A DNA stretch of 64,000 nt, taken from contig OX393549.1 of the NCBI GenBank assembly GCA_947650365.1, positions 13,447,297-13,511,296 of the forward strand. The letters run 5' to 3'. Below, in pieces: positions 44,881 to 57,411 of this stretch. The notes below the pieces were generated by a model, which did not search any database, was not told the DNA's origin, and worked only from the letters and a program-made list of their open reading frames with translations. Both the position numbers and the translations under genes were made by a program. The first letter of the stretch is position 1, and every line of letters begins with the position of its first letter. This DNA is from Chamaelirium japonicum (lineage: Eukaryota; Streptophyta; Magnoliopsida; Liliales; Melanthiaceae).

Positions 44881-45803
44881 ATCTTTGAGAGTCGGAAGAA
44901 AAAGAAGAAATTAGTTTCATACTTTTTTGACGAATACATCAAAGGAACTTGCTCATCTGAAGGAGTTCAAGGACCTTCGCACAGATGTTGTGGGACTTGG
45001 CGAGGTTGGATGGATTCATCGTGGTCCTATTCCTATCCTTCTCGTCATTGACTTGACCTTGGTTATTTAAAAAACTTATCATTTTATCTGTAATAACTTA
45101 AAACAGGTTCTAAATTTTGGTTGGCTGGTTTTATAGCTTCGGACTTTGGATCATCCTAAGAGAATGATCGATATGGTTGAACTTAATCATCTATGTAAGA
45201 TTATATCTGTGGTTGAAGTTGATAGTTATTTTATCTGCATATGATGCTTAATATTGTGAACTAGCATGCACGTGAAGACTAACAGAGCTATGCCTTAAGC
45301 TTAAGCTTTTCCTCTGTCATTTTGTGTAAAAAAAAAGAGAGTAATGATTATTGTGATTATCGAAAATATGATTCTGGTATGTTCATGTGGTTCATATTGA
45401 TTATCTGAAAATAAAAAATCTTAAATGTGATGATATATCATATTGAAAATTTGATTATGTTGACTTGTTCAAATTAGCTAATATTGAGTATCTGAGATGA
45501 ATGTCCATGCATATAGCGATACCATATTTGTTTTGCTTAACCCTGCATTATTTTGTGGTTCTTATTGAATAATAGTATGCTAAATTTTTTTAAGATTTAC
45601 TGTTGGTTTATAACTTCTATACTACACCTTGCTATTGAGGTATTTTTTGATTTTGCAGTTGTAGAGTGATATAGATTATTGATTCAGAGAAAGTGATTGA
45701 AAGCTTCAACAATGTGTCTTTTATTTATATTTGAGTCTTAATGTAATTGTGGAACAAGTGGTATGCTAATTGTTTTATCACAAGTTATGGCAATGGGGGA
45801 GTT
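44881..45803. other. AT-rich sequence leading into an LTR
   Basis: No gene is recognised. The last bases (caatgggggagttt, about 45791-45804) form a polypurine-tract-like stretch directly before the LTR start. Confidence 0.4.
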
Positions 45804-47483
45804 TGTTAGGTGAAGTGTTGGCAGACAACTTTTGAATGAGTGTTTCAATGTATTGAGTCATAATATAATGCATTGATTCTCAAGTCTGACCTGACAAAGA
45901 CACAAGCACAAGAGAGATTGTAGCTGCTCCAAAATGATTCAAGCGGAAGAGAATGGATTTGTCTTCATAGAGACAAGTTCGTGAATCATAGAAACTTAAA
46001 TAGACCTATCTTGTATGCTATTCTTGATTTTCATCTTAGTGATCCATGTGGTTCACCATTTTAAATGAATGTTTATTGAATTCATTTCTAAATTTATTTG
46101 TCACGTTTGACTTGTGAACCTGCATTCGATTATGAGGTTTATTAGTTGGTTTTAACGATTGATGTTCGATGATTTCTGATGTTAAAAAGTGCCTTAAAAT
46201 GATCTTGATTTTTTGCTCATTTTCGATCAAGTTCAAAAATGTTTTTAAAATAATTAGTTTGTTACTTTTTGCATTAGGATGATTGATTATCATTAGTTGA
46301 TGATCTATTATTGTGTATTGACAACTGGTTGTGTACAATCAAGGCAAAACTAGTCTGTCGATGATCTATCATTAGGTCGACTGTACAATGCAGGAAATCT
46401 TGAAATAGAAAGTAGTCTTGAATGATCAATCGATGATCAATCATACCGATCAAAAATATGCCTTGGAATCCAAACCATGTGTTTGTTTCTTGCTAATTTG
46501 GCTTGGTTTCTTTAGGATTTCACATCTAGGTTTTTGGGGATATAAAAGGTCATTTTTCGCAACCTAGATAGAGGGAGGGAGAGCGTTAGAGTTTGAGCCG
46601 TCAAAGGTTTCTCAAGTGAACAATTTTTTGATTATTCTCTTAGCATCTCTTCAAATGATTTCATGTTTTGAAATGAATGATGATTTAAGTGCATCCTTGA
46701 TGTGTTGCATTTTTTCCGTTTGGTTCTTTGTTCTGCATCAAGGTTTCATCGATCATCTATATGGTTGTGTGATCTAAGTTTTCACTAAATTCATGTGTTC
46801 TTGATTGCATAAACCTAAAAACTCCACCTTCAAATTTTTGTGAGATTGGAAGACCGGATCGTGTATCAATTCGAAGACAAACCAACGACTAGTTTGTGGC
46901 ACTTATTTGTCGAAGACGTTGACGAAGTATGAGGACTCTAATGATTCTTTGCGAGAAAGATCACGATCTTGCAAGATTGGATCAATACAAAGGCAACACG
47001 GCTTGTGCGGGAGATCAAGGTGCGAGGAGTACAGATCTACAGGGTTATCAACCAAGAAAAGAAATAGAGATACTTCTGATGGTAAGATTGTTATAAGGCT
47101 TGTATTCATCTGATTTTAATATCGATAAATTAATGTGCCAGGTGAAACCTCAATAGGAGGTGAATTCCTGAGAAGTAAGCAGTTGCCAAACCTTATTAAA
47201 TCCTTCTATCAATATTATGAGATTAAAGTGGTCTTCTCCTAAAAAGTATTATATTTGATATATGAAAGTGAAGAGATCAATCTTCCTGGTGCTGTGTTTT
47301 TTACTGCTCTATTTAATATTGCAATCTAATGTGTTTGTTGCTGACTTTTCTCTGTGAGTTGATCAGTATGTGATTTCACTTATGTGCAAGAAGTTTTAAT
47401 AACTTAGATAAAAATCAATTAACCTATTCACCGTCACCCTTATAGGTTTCAGTCCTATAGATCCTAGTTCTAAATACCTAACA
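45804..47483 (+). repeat. Copia-type LTR, about 1.68 kb, TGTTAGG...CCTAACA
   Basis: It starts TGTTAGG and ends CCTAACA, perfect 7-bp inverted ends. A polypurine-like tract precedes it and a candidate TATA box (gatataaaagg) lies near 46540. Directly after it gagctttgagcc resembles the tail of a primer-binding site (tggtatcagagctttgagcc) missing its first ten bases. Flanks that look internal on both sides suggest an LTR within a rearranged or tandem element rather than a simple solo LTR. Confidence 0.5.
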
Positions 47484-47888
47484 GAGCTTTGAGCCAAGAA
47501 TAAAATATTCTTGACTTGACCAACAAGTCCAATCAAATATTATAAAACGTTTTATCAATTGAAGTAGATGTATTGTACATAATATACTATATTAAGATTA
47601 TTGGTTACCACCAGTGCAATGCACGGACATATGTGATGCTGCTCGAGTTGCACATGGGACACCGAACTGCAAGAGACGGTCCACCTACATCTATTGCTAC
47701 TTTTTAGTCTTTTTATTTTTCTAGCAGGGCCATGTGGCACAATTTCAAGAAAGCCTCCTATTTTTTATATAATGTATTTAAATTATTGATGTTATCTTAC
47801 AAAATAAAGCATATGTACTAATATTGACATGTTCAATCCTCACATTCAACAGAAACTAGGGGAAAACGGTGTGCGATGTTTGTGTGCG

Positions 47889-47956
<68 letters not shown>

Positions 47957-48364
47957 CATTTGTGTAGTTTCTAATTTTTTTTACCAAACGAATTTTAAAA
48001 TTGCTCTCAAAAGACTAAAAAAATATTATTATTAATATAATATTATTTTTACTCGAGGTAGGACTAGCAGTGGGTAGTGTTTGGCTTGGGTTAAGATAAG
48101 CATAGACACCTAGTTAGTGTCCCTTTGTGCTGGATTGTTAGAACAAGATCCTTTTGGATTTTACTAAAATGAAATCTAGGAAACTACTCGTGGGATTCCA
48201 ACTAGTGCTCTCCTACAAATTAAGAGGCCATCTATTGTTGGCATATGCCAATTAGGGTGTAAATGGTAAGGGATTGAGTCGGGTCCCCCCAAATCGAGGA
48301 CTAGTCCAAACTTGTCAATGTAAGTAAATGCCCATGCCCGTTAGCACTCGGACGACTACCTTTG
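47484..48364. other. Intergenic with (AG)n microsatellite
   Basis: A GA microsatellite of about 60 bases lies at 47891-47951. Near 47611 the phrase gtgcaatgcac could form a small hairpin of the kind seen near Helitron ends, but no termini were found. No gene. Confidence 0.5.
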
Positions 48365-49500
48365 TGTGTGTACCTTAACAAATAACCAAATAAAGAGCAG
48401 ACCAAAAGAAGTCAACCGGCCAGTCGACCATAAGGACTTGACCGACCGGGAGGCCCACGGGAGACGACGGACCATGCAGCTCAGCATGAGTCTACCGGCC
48501 GTGCAACTCCACACGAGTCTACCAACCGTACAACTCAGTTGGAGTCGACCGACCGCGCAACTCACACCGACCATGCAACTAGTAGAAGTCTACTGGCTGT
48601 ACAACTCACACCGACCATGCAACTCAACAGGAGTCGATCGGCCATGCAACTCACACCGACTATGCAACTCAGTAGGAGTCTACCGGCCATGCAACTCACA
48701 CCAACCGTGCAACTCAGCACGAGTCTACCTGCCATGCAACTCAGCATGAATCTACCGGCCACACAACTTGCAACCTCACAACTCAGCAGCAGTCGGCCCG
48801 GTCAATCAACCTGTGAGACTTGGCTTGCTAAGGTATAAATGAATCAAATGGGAACTCCATTTTCTCCGCCCCAAAGCAACTCCGAAATTCACGCGAAGAG
48901 TTGGCACGAAGATCACGCACCGAGATTGTACGGTAGTTATTCCCAAGAATCTCAGTTGGGCGACGATCACGGGAGGACAGACCATGCCCTGAGGTTTCCG
49001 GTCGACCAATAAGACAAGAAGCACCCTCGGCCATAACTACCAAGTGCATGCCAGATGACACGTCGCCCACTCGCGAGACGGTTACGTAGATCACGGAAGC
49101 ACGTCATCAATCTCGTCCCGCTCGAAGCACTTAAGCGTCACCTAGCAGCACTATAAAAAGGGACTTACCCTCTCAGAGAAATGGATCTGAATGCTGGAAG
49201 GGGAGGTACAGATCATTGCATTCCAGAGTTTTGGGAGTCAGATAGAGAGAGAGAAAGACTTGAGAGGTCGATATTTGGGAGGCCAGTCCTCTTTGGGTGT
49301 AAGTGGGTTAGGGTGAGAGCTTGTAATCTTTTTGACTCATTAGTTCATTTCTCGCCCCATGCACCATGTGGTTTTTTCCCCTTCGATATTGAGAACGGAT
49401 TTTTCCATGTAAGCCCGATCCGGTCTACTTGTTCTTTTGATTGTTAGATTGTGCCTTCCAATCGAACCGCTTTAACCAACCCCCCCCCCCCCCCCCCCTC
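48365..49500 (+). repeat. 5' LTR of the gag-only gypsy element
   Basis: It begins with TGTGTGTACC (or two bases earlier, because of a TG run). It carries 44-bp tandem repeats at about 48470-48790 (unit like ccatgcaactcacaccgacc with gagtctaccgg, starts near 48558, 48602, 48647 and 48691). A TATA box ctataaaaaggg lies near 49151, and a poly-C run (49481-49498) lies close to the end. Confidence 0.85.
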
Positions 49501-49512
49501 TCCCCCTAATCT

Positions 49513-49530
49513 TGGCGTTGTCTGTGGGAT
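49513..49530 (+). other. Primer-binding region of the gag-only gypsy element
   Basis: TGGCGTTGTCTGTGGGAT lies just after the 5' LTR. It is the same type as the minus-strand element at 13166-13183 (one change). Confidence 0.7.
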
Positions 49531-50639
49531 AGTCTTCGAGACTTCCCATTGGAATTCTTGACCGACCAGTTGTCAAGGGCCGACCAGTCAGTATTCCATC
49601 TCATTGCAGTCTCGAGCTCCCGACCAGTAATCTCCCCTAACTACCGACCAATCGACTCGTGGGTGTCAACAGGCCAACAGGTTAAAGAATCATCACCTCG
49701 ACCCCACAATTGAAGAGTAAAGGCTGGTGGACCATATCACACTCGTTTGAGCTCACAACTCCAGCCTAACTCTTTTGTGCCTGGTGACGCCGGCAATATT
49801 GGGCACTTGGTTCAACCACCCCCTAACTCGGAGTGCACCGCCCCACCAGCAAACTCCGTGCTGGGGGTCGAGGAGTCAAGCCAAGCCCCCGCGGTAGACG
49901 TGGCTAATCAATGAAGAGCCTTGTCTGCGACCTTTCTCATGACAATGATATCTTCACAACAAGTATTCATGGCTCAGTTGCAAAATGATTCAACACGACC
50001 ATGATGAACTTCGTAACATCATCATTCTTGCACTAGCTAAGGCCCAAGGTGACCCAGTTACAAACGGTCCAGACAACGACCCCACGCACCAGGCACCGCA
50101 TGTTCAACAAAGCAGGGTGGTTAAGGAGCTACCAACAACCAACCCGCCAAGATGAGCAGAGGGGCGACACCAAGAAGATTCGGCCCTGCCTACCCACACT
50201 TCAGTACCGACTGGATAGAACCAGGGCCGTCAAGAAACTCCTGACCAGTCGAGTGTGTGGACTTAACTAGGGTCATGCGGAGGTCGGCCCACTACTTCGC
50301 ATCATCACCACTCGGGATCCGGCTCAACCAAGTCTCGGGTCCGAGCACATTGAGAAGACCGTCGCCACCGACCCTACGAGAATCGTCACTCACCACTCGC
50401 TAGATTGCGATCGGCATGGGATACCTATAGAGGGAATATGCAAGATCAACTCAACCGACCAATTCAAGACCGGCTGGGGGTTGCACCAAGCAAGTGAAAG
50501 ATTGCTTGGGGGTGCACGCCCTAGATCGCCTAGAGGAGGTCACTGTCTGAGGACTGATCGGTCTCCACTTGCCCTAGAACTCCTTAGGAGGCCCTTTCCC
50601 CGTAGTTTTGGAATCCACCCTGCCTTTTGAAGTTTGACG

Positions 50640-51540
50640 GGACCAAAGACCCTGTTGAACATGTGCTTGCCTTTCGGGATCCCTAGTCCCCCATGAAGAA
50701 GATCACATCTTTTGTAGGATGTTCGCTAACAACTTGGCTGGAACACTACTGGAGTGGTTCCACAAGTTACAATATGCCTCTATCTTCTCCTTCAAGGGAC
50801 TTAGCCGACACTTCATTAACCAGTACCGTTGCAACTGTCAGGAGTTGAAGACCCTAGAATCTCTCTTCAAGATGAGCATGACCAACAAGGAATCTCTCTA
50901 TCACCGATTTAGGACTGAATACTTGAGCTTAGCAGATATTGATCGACAAGACCTTATGGTGGTAGCGAACTTCAAGAATTTGGTATAGCCTAACCAATCA
51001 GGTAACACCTCACTCATCAAGCGACCGCTCAAAACGATCGATGGACTTGTTCCGAAGGGTGGAGAAGTGCATCAAGATCGAAGATGTCAAATGAAAGTAG
51101 AAGACTAAAGACACTGGTAACCAACAGCCCTCCTTTAATCGACTAGTAGCTATAAGGAATATAGAAAAATAATTGGGTGAGTCAATGCAGACTGATGCAA
51201 AGCACCTAAAACGGGGTGATCGTGGCAGGGCACCCTACACTCCATGAAATCGGGACTTCACGATACTGAATATGCCAATTGACAAAATCTTCGAAATCAT
51301 CAAGGAAGAGTAATACTTTTGTAGGGCACCATCGATGCATCCAGCAGAGAGAGGCTCATGAGACCTATCTCGTTACTGTGACAACCACATGGATCATGGA
51401 CATACCACGCTGCAGTGCCGGGTATTGTAGAATCACATCAAGGACCTCATTGAAACAGGTTATCTCAACAAGTTCATTGACTATTCCCAACACACGGCCC
51501 ACGAGCTTGTCGATGAGACACAAGAAGGCACCCCCTCCAC
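50640..51540 (+). pseudogene. gypsy gag remnant of the non-autonomous element
   Basis: An open stretch at 50719-50988 encodes FANNLAGTLLEWFHKLQYAS, IFSFKGLSRHFINQYRC and ESLYHRFRTEYLSLADID, the retrotransposon gag domain. Further on (51375-51548) RYCDNHMDHGHTTLQCRVL, then NHIKDLIETGYLNKFIDYSQ correspond to the C-terminal zinc-binding block seen in the minus-strand element near 11340. Stops separate the parts. An in-frame TGA at 51546-51548 ends the recognisable protein and is not followed by pol sequence. Confidence 0.8.
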
Positions 51541-54147
51541 TAACTGATCACTACTACTTGTAACCTCCTGGGCCTGGGAATGTAATGGCTTGATGACTTT
51601 AATAGAATGTTTCAAATTCTCATTTTATCATTGAAGACTTTATGCAAAAATTTATTGTCCAAGATCTTCTACGAACAAGACCTCCCTATCAATATGAGTA
51701 GGTTGGGGGTGGTGAAGGATCAGGAAGACCTACCCTGAGCGGAATCATCCATCCTTAAGCCAGAAGCCTCCTCTGAGAACTCTTGACCCCCCCCCCATAA
51801 GTTGGGTCAAGACAAAAACGTCCCCCGAGAAGACCCAGTCGGCTAAAGTTGAAGAGTCGGTCAGACGAAAGACTGACAGGTCAAAAGACTCAATGCTGAG
51901 TATGACCAACCGATATTTTCTCCCCTCAGGGGGTGGGGGCAAATCATAAATGCCAACTAGTCAATAGACTCAGGAGGGAGTATGACCGACAAGTGAAAAG
52001 TCCGGGTGATATATAACACCCTAAAGTGGGTTCTATCGCTCGACGGGAGCAAAGACCATGGGGCGGTAAAAGACCAACCAATCGAAAGACTCGATAAGGA
52101 GCGCAACTGGTCGTTGAAAATGCCCAGGGTGAAACACTCCTTATCGTGTAAAGACCAATCCACAGTAAATACTGACTGGTCGAAAGACCCGACAAGGAGT
52201 AAAACCAGTCAGTGAAGATGTGCGAAAGGTGAAACAGAAAAGTCTCCTCCAGGAGCGCTTGACCCCCTACGAGTTGGGTCAGGCCAAAAGGCATACTTCG
52301 GAAGCATTTGACCCCCCATGAGTTGGGTCAGGCCAAAAGCCTTCTCCGGGAGCACTTGACCCCCCCACGAGTTAGATCAGGCCAAAAGCCTCCTCCGAGA
52401 GTACTTGACTCCCACAAGTTAGGTAAGACCAAAAGCCTCTTCTGAGAGCCACTTGCCCCACTTGCAGGCAGGGGGTGAGTTTTCAAAGCCAACTGGGTAT
52501 ATAACACTCCAAAATGAGTTTTACCCTTCGGTAAGAGTAAAGACCTAATGGCAGAAAAGATCGATTGGTCAAAAGACTCGACCAAGAGTATGACCGGCCA
52601 ATGAAAAGTGATTGGAAGGTGAAACACGCACTGAAGATTGACTAGTTGAAAGAATCAACAAGGAGTTCGACCAGCTGAAGAAAACACTCAAAAGGTAAAA
52701 ATGCACTAATGACTGACCGATCCCAAGTCTTAATGGCGAGTGAAACGGTTAATTAAAGTGTTGTGCGCGCAAGAGAGGAAATAGTCAAGTGCTTAGAACT
52801 AGCAAGTTGGGCGAGTACGAGGAATAGTCTTAACCAGCCAGACCAAGGGACCAGACGCAACTGAAAGGGAGATGTCAGTGGAAACACTGAATGCCAACGG
52901 GAGGTCTTCAAGCAAAGGGAGTTTCTCAGTAGGAGTAAACCACTTAAAGGCCATTGGTGACAAAGAGAGTGCACGACTAGAGTGAGAAGCACGGTTGGAG
53001 CTAGATGCGCAGCTAGGTCAAGACACACAGCCGAAGCGAGGTGCATGGCCAAGGTGAGGAGCGTGGCCAGAGTGAAACATGTGGCTCAATGGGCAACTGC
53101 AGGATGCGTGACTGACTGTGATCGGCTGCAAGATGTGTAACCGACTGCGAGGGGCAACAAGATGCACGATCGACGACTGCAAGATGCACGACCAACTGCA
53201 AGACGCACGATCGATCGACGACGAGATGCGTGATTGATAGATACGAGACGTACGATTGACTACGGGGGAGCTGTAAGATACATGACCGATTGCGATCGGC
53301 TACGAGACGCAAGACCGGTGACTTTGAGATGCGCAATTGACTGCGAGACACACGACTGATCAACGACGAGTTGCGCAACCGATCGGCACGAGATGCACGA
53401 CCGACCGGTGCAAGATACACGACTGATTTGCGAGGGAGATGCGAGATGCATGACCGATTGCGATCGACTGTGATACGCACGATCGACTGGGGGGGGGGGG
53501 CTGCGAGGCGCGTGACTGGTGACTATGGGAGACTGCGAGATGTGCGAGCGATTGGAGCGACTGACAGGACGTGCGACCGACGACTGCAGTCGACTGCGAG
53601 ATGTGTGACTGATCAATGCAAGATGCACAACCGACAGGATGTGTGACTGACAAAAGGGGGATTGGGGTGTGGCTCAGCCGGGCGATTGCAAGGCACGCGG
53701 CCAATCACTACGATACGCGCGGCCGATTGTTGCGAGATGTGTGACCGACCAGACGAAATGCGCGACCGACCGACGAGAGGGGCAAAAGAGGTTTGAGGCA
53801 GAGGGAGAAAATGAGAGCCCTCAAGGCCCTATTTATAAAGGAACTCAAAGCCTTAGGGGCACCAATGCGAATCTCGGATGCATTCAAAAGAGGGCAGTTT
53901 AAAGCTTGAGAAGGCCAAGAGGCGTGCAGGGACGCCATGTGGCGCAGGAAAGGAAGAAGCTCCATGGGAATTTAGAGCAACTGGAGTACGAGGATTGAGG
54001 ATTGGATCTTCCTAAGCACAAAAATCGAGATAACCAGGTTGTTACCGTTGTGCATGACCCGCCCCGTTGTAGCCTATCTGGAGGGAAATAAGAGGGATCC
54101 CAACCGAGCGGGAAGCACTGTGAGACCGACCGGTTGAGAGGGGGTAT
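51541..54147. repeat. Tandem-repeat fields in place of pol
   Basis: Between about 51770 and 52460 a unit of roughly 49 bases (gcacttgacccccacgagtt, then gggtcaggccaaaagcct) recurs, mixed with a second degenerate unit (gaccgaccagtgaaaa...gaaagactcga). From about 53040 to 53780 short degenerate units (gcgagatgcgtgaccgactg and similar) repeat many times. Open frames here are by-products of repeat composition. A purine tract, gagaggggg, lies at about 54135-54144, next to the 3' LTR. Confidence 0.75.
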
Positions 54148-54925
54148 TGTGTGTACCTTAACAAATAACCAAAAAAAGAGAAGACCGGGAGAAGTTGACT
54201 GGCCAGTAGACCATAAGGAGTCAATCGACCAGGAGGCCCACATGAGTCTACCGGGCGTGCAACTCAGCACGAGTCTACCGGCCTTGCAACTCACATAGAC
54301 CGTGCAACTCAGCAAGATTCAACTGGTCGTGCAACTCATACTGACCGTGCAAATTGATAGGAGCCTACCGGTTGTGCAACTCACACCGACTATGGAACTC
54401 AGCTCGAGTCTACCGGTTGTGCAACTCAGCACGAGTCTACCGGTCGTATAAGTCGCGACCCCGCAACTCAGCAGGAGTCGACCGGCCAGTCGACTGGTGA
54501 GACTTGGCTTGCCAAGGTACAAATGAATAAGAGGGGAACTCCATTTTCTCCACCCCAAAGCAACTCTGACATTCACACGAAGAGTTGGCACGAAGATCAT
54601 GCACCGAGATTGTACGGTAGTTATTCCCGAGAATCTCAGTCAGGCGACGATCACGGGAGGACAGCCCACGCCCTGAGGTTCCCGATCGACCAGTAAAGCA
54701 AGAAGCACCCTCAGTCATAACTACCAAGTGCCTGCCAGAAAATACGTCACCCACCCGCGAGGCGGTTACGCAGATCACAGGAGCACGTCATCAATCCTGT
54801 CCCGCTCGGAGCACTCAAGCTGTCACCTAGCAGCACTATAAAAGGGGACCTACACCCTTAGAGAAAATGGATCTGAATGTTAGAAGGGGAGGTGTTGCCC
54901 ATTGCATTCCAGAGTTTTCAGAATC

Positions 54926-54991
<66 letters not shown>

Positions 54992-55219
54992 GAGAGGTCG
55001 GCATTTGGGAGGCCGGTCCTCTTTGGGTGTAAGTGGGTCAGGGTGAGAGCATGTAATATGTTTGACTCATTAGTGCATTTCTCACCCCACCCTGTGGTTT
55101 TTTCTCCTTCGACGTTGAGAAGGGGTTTTTCTACGTAAACCTAGTTCGGTCTACTTGTTCTTTGGATTGTTAGATTGTGCATTCCAATCGAACCGCTTCA
55201 ACTAGAAAAACCCCCCACA
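54148..55219 (+). repeat. 3' LTR of the gag-only gypsy element
   Basis: Begins TGTGTGTACC; the end near ccccccaca (55219) is approximate. It has fewer 44-bp repeats than the 5' LTR, plus a GA microsatellite at about 54931-54987 that the 5' LTR has only as a short gagagagagaaag. TATA ctataaaagggg lies near 54836. The many differences show the insertion is not recent. Confidence 0.85.
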
Positions 55220-55960
55220 AGGTGTGAGTCACTTGTTAGAGAAAGAGAGAGAGAGAGTACTAATTAACCTTTCAAAAGAAGTACTGATTAACATCAAATG
55301 GTTTGAATATGTATTTATCATCTCTATAGTAGGTTTTAAATATCTTTATAGTAGATTTTTAATAGGATTTGTGAGAGAGCCGTATTCGCACACGGGAGAG
55401 AGGGCTCCATTTGAATTCTCTCTCTCCTCTCGCTACAGATCTTGAAGACATCTAGATCTATTCGTGCCTTTTTGTCCTAGTCAGCTTGTGAATAGCCATA
55501 GCATGTTATATAGATGCCCAAATCCGACCCAGGACCGTACTATAAATTTCGGGTTATTGTGTATTTTGGGCTTCATTCAAGCCCGACCTAAAACTTTCTT
55601 GCTAAGCCCAAGCCCCAAAGCTAGCTAAGTCAAGCTTGAACATTCGGGGTACATACGAATACTCTCAGGATATTGGTTTCGCAATCTAAGCTATTGATGT
55701 TAATAAAGTAGATGTGTGTAAAATTCAAATTCCTTATATGTAAAAGCTAAGCGAAAATCTAGCCGGCCATGCCTCGCAAGGGTTAGAGGTTGTCCATAAT
55801 CGACCATGAAAGACTTTAGGGACTTGAATGACTAATCCCAACCCTATCTAATGCCCATGTTAGCTCCGCCCAAAATCGGCCCGAACTAGGCCTGACCCGA
55901 AACAACCCAAAATCGGCCCAAACTAGGCCCGACCCGACCCGACCTATTTGATACCAAGAT
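55220..55960. other. Region upstream of the ARID gene, no gene
   Basis: It contains degenerate cccgacccga and aagcccaagcc words (55515-55640 and 55860-55945) that resemble MITE subterminal sequence, but no paired ends or target duplication were found. Confidence 0.35.
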
Positions 55961-56499
55961 TATTTTACATTATATATCCATAGAGGTGTCATCCAATACA
56001 AAGGGTTCCCATTAGAGCTCCACTTCATCCCCCAAAAATTAGGGTTTTGTGTTTGGACCATTTACCTAGAGAAAAGGGTGGAAGGGGAAAAGAAAAGAAA
56101 AACTCAAAACCCTAGGTCTCTCACCACCACTTTCCCTTCCCACATAGGAGAAGCTTTCAGTTTCAAGGGGGTTCAATGAAAATGAGCAACCCAACTCACA
56201 CTCATCCCTGATTCTGCATCTAACATCCTCCCAAGTCCCAGAATCCGAAGGGCCTAACCCGTTCGACGTTTTTCCCCAACCGGGGCCGGTGGGGGGGGGG
56301 GGAGAAAAGCGCGGGACGAGTTGGAGGATCCAGCGGGCGAGCAGGCGCCCCCCAGTGCCCCCTCCCCCTCCCCTCCGCCCTGAAGCCTCCGGCTGCCGCC
56401 TTCCCGCCAAAAAACACTGGCCTCGCCGCCGGCCTCCTGGCCCAGAAGCGGTGACCCTTTTCCCATACCCTCGGGGGCTCCCCGAGGCCTTGCTTATCC
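55961..56499 (+). promoter_or_regulatory. Promoter and 5' leader of the ARID gene
   Basis: A TATA-like tatatat lies at 55971-55977. Two telo-box type words follow: ttagggttt at 56039-56047 (exact reverse complement of AAACCCTAA) and aaaaccctag at 56106-56115. Telo-boxes are common near start sites of plant housekeeping genes. The remainder up to the ATG is GC-rich with a G run near 56291. The transcription start is not determined. Confidence 0.4.
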
Positions 56500-57411
56500 A
56501 TGGCAGGATGTTCTGCCCCTGCAGACTCCTCGCTCGACATCCTCGAGATCCTTCGCAAGCTCCAGAGCCTCGGGTTCTGCTTGGATCTCGATACTTCAGT
56601 GAAGGGTCCCGGCGAGCTTAGCAAGGAGGAGCTCGGTCTGCTATTCAATAGGATCCTATCCCTTTTCCTGAAGGAGATCCATCTGCAGCGAGAGATCCGG
56701 CCGCTCCCAGCGATGCTGGGTGACGGGCGGTCCGTGGATTCATTCGAGCTCTATAGGGTAGTCCGCGAAAAGGGTGGGTATGAGTTGGTGTCCGGCAGCC
56801 AGTCCTGGGCGTCGGTGGCAGAGGAAATTGGGTTGGATTCGGGATTAGGGTCGTCTCTGAAATTGATCTACGTCAAGTATCTGGTTCCGCTGGACCGATG
56901 GTTGCGTAGGGTTTTGGATGAGAAGGCAGCTGGAGATCAGGCAGGAGGTAAGGCGGATTTGGGCACGTTGGTGGGTGAATTGGAGATGGAGATTAGCAGC
57001 CGTTTTTGTGAGACTCCAAATCAGAAGAAGAAGGATAGCGAGTCCACAACGCCATCCGGTTCGAAGCGGGATCAGTTTTTGACGCCGGTGAGAGCAAATG
57101 GGCGTAATTTACAGCTTGATGATGGTGGAAGTCGCAAAGATGATGATGTTGCTGAGATGTTGGAACGGAATGCGGGGAATGGAGATTTCTCCTCTCTTAA
57201 GAGGAAGCGGGAGGCTATGGTGGGGATGTTGAATTGGGTTAAAATGGTAGCCAAAAATCCAAATGATCAATCTATCGGTAAGTTGTTAGCGGACGGAGCG
57301 ACATCCAAGGCTCATGCTATCGGTGAGCTCTTCTCCCAAGCACTTTTAGCTAGGCGGGCAATGTTTTTGAAGAAGATCATTCGTAAAGACTCTGATGAGC
57401 CTCTATTGCAG
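56500..57411 (+). CDS. ARID/BRIGHT-domain protein, first coding exon (ARID1/2-like)
   Basis: 304 codons from ATG 56500 to a splice donor after TTGCAG (gtatttctg begins at 57412); the exon ends on a codon boundary. An ARID DNA-binding domain spans residues about 45-145: LFNRILSLFLKEIHLQREIR, PLPAMLGDGRSVDSFELYRV, VREKGGYELVS, WASVAEEIGLDSG and LKLIYVKYLVPLDRWL. A later block, LKRKREAMVGMLNWVKMVAK, followed by NPNDQSIG, matches the segment after the ARID in plant ARID1/2-type proteins, which continue with ELM2 and SANT domains. Those domains are not in this window, so the gene must continue through a long intron. Such proteins act in the nucleus and bind AT-rich DNA. The frame is intact and GC content is higher than in the surrounding repeats, consistent with a living gene. 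Translation past the donor runs only 21 more codons. Confidence 0.88.

Larger units (their letters stand above)
48365..55219 (+). mobile_element. Non-autonomous gypsy element with two LTRs and gag only
   Basis: The 5' LTR (48365-about 49500) and 3' LTR (54148-about 55219) share their start (tgtgtgtaccttaac), tandem repeats, a TATA region (ctataaaa) and end region. The interior has a primer-binding region (49513-49530), a gag remnant (50640-51540), long tandem-repeat fields (51770-52460 and 53040-53780) and a purine tract before the 3' LTR. No protease, RT, RNase H or integrase is recognisable in any frame. A target duplication could not be confirmed. Confidence 0.88.

Noticed and set aside
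47600..47640. Second Helitron end
   Set aside because: Only a four-base-stem hairpin (gtgcaatgcac) is present and no CTRR or TC terminus at a sensible distance.
48356..48838. Cys/Leu-rich repeat proteins on either strand
   Set aside because: Translation of the 44-bp LTR repeats; not conserved in frame in the second LTR.
52753..53704. Long minus-strand Ser/Arg-rich frames
   Set aside because: Produced by short degenerate tandem repeats in the non-coding interior of the gag-only gypsy element.
56066..56648. Minus-strand ORFs overlapping the ARID exon and leader
   Set aside because: They lie opposite a well-supported coding exon and GC-rich leader and show no domain.
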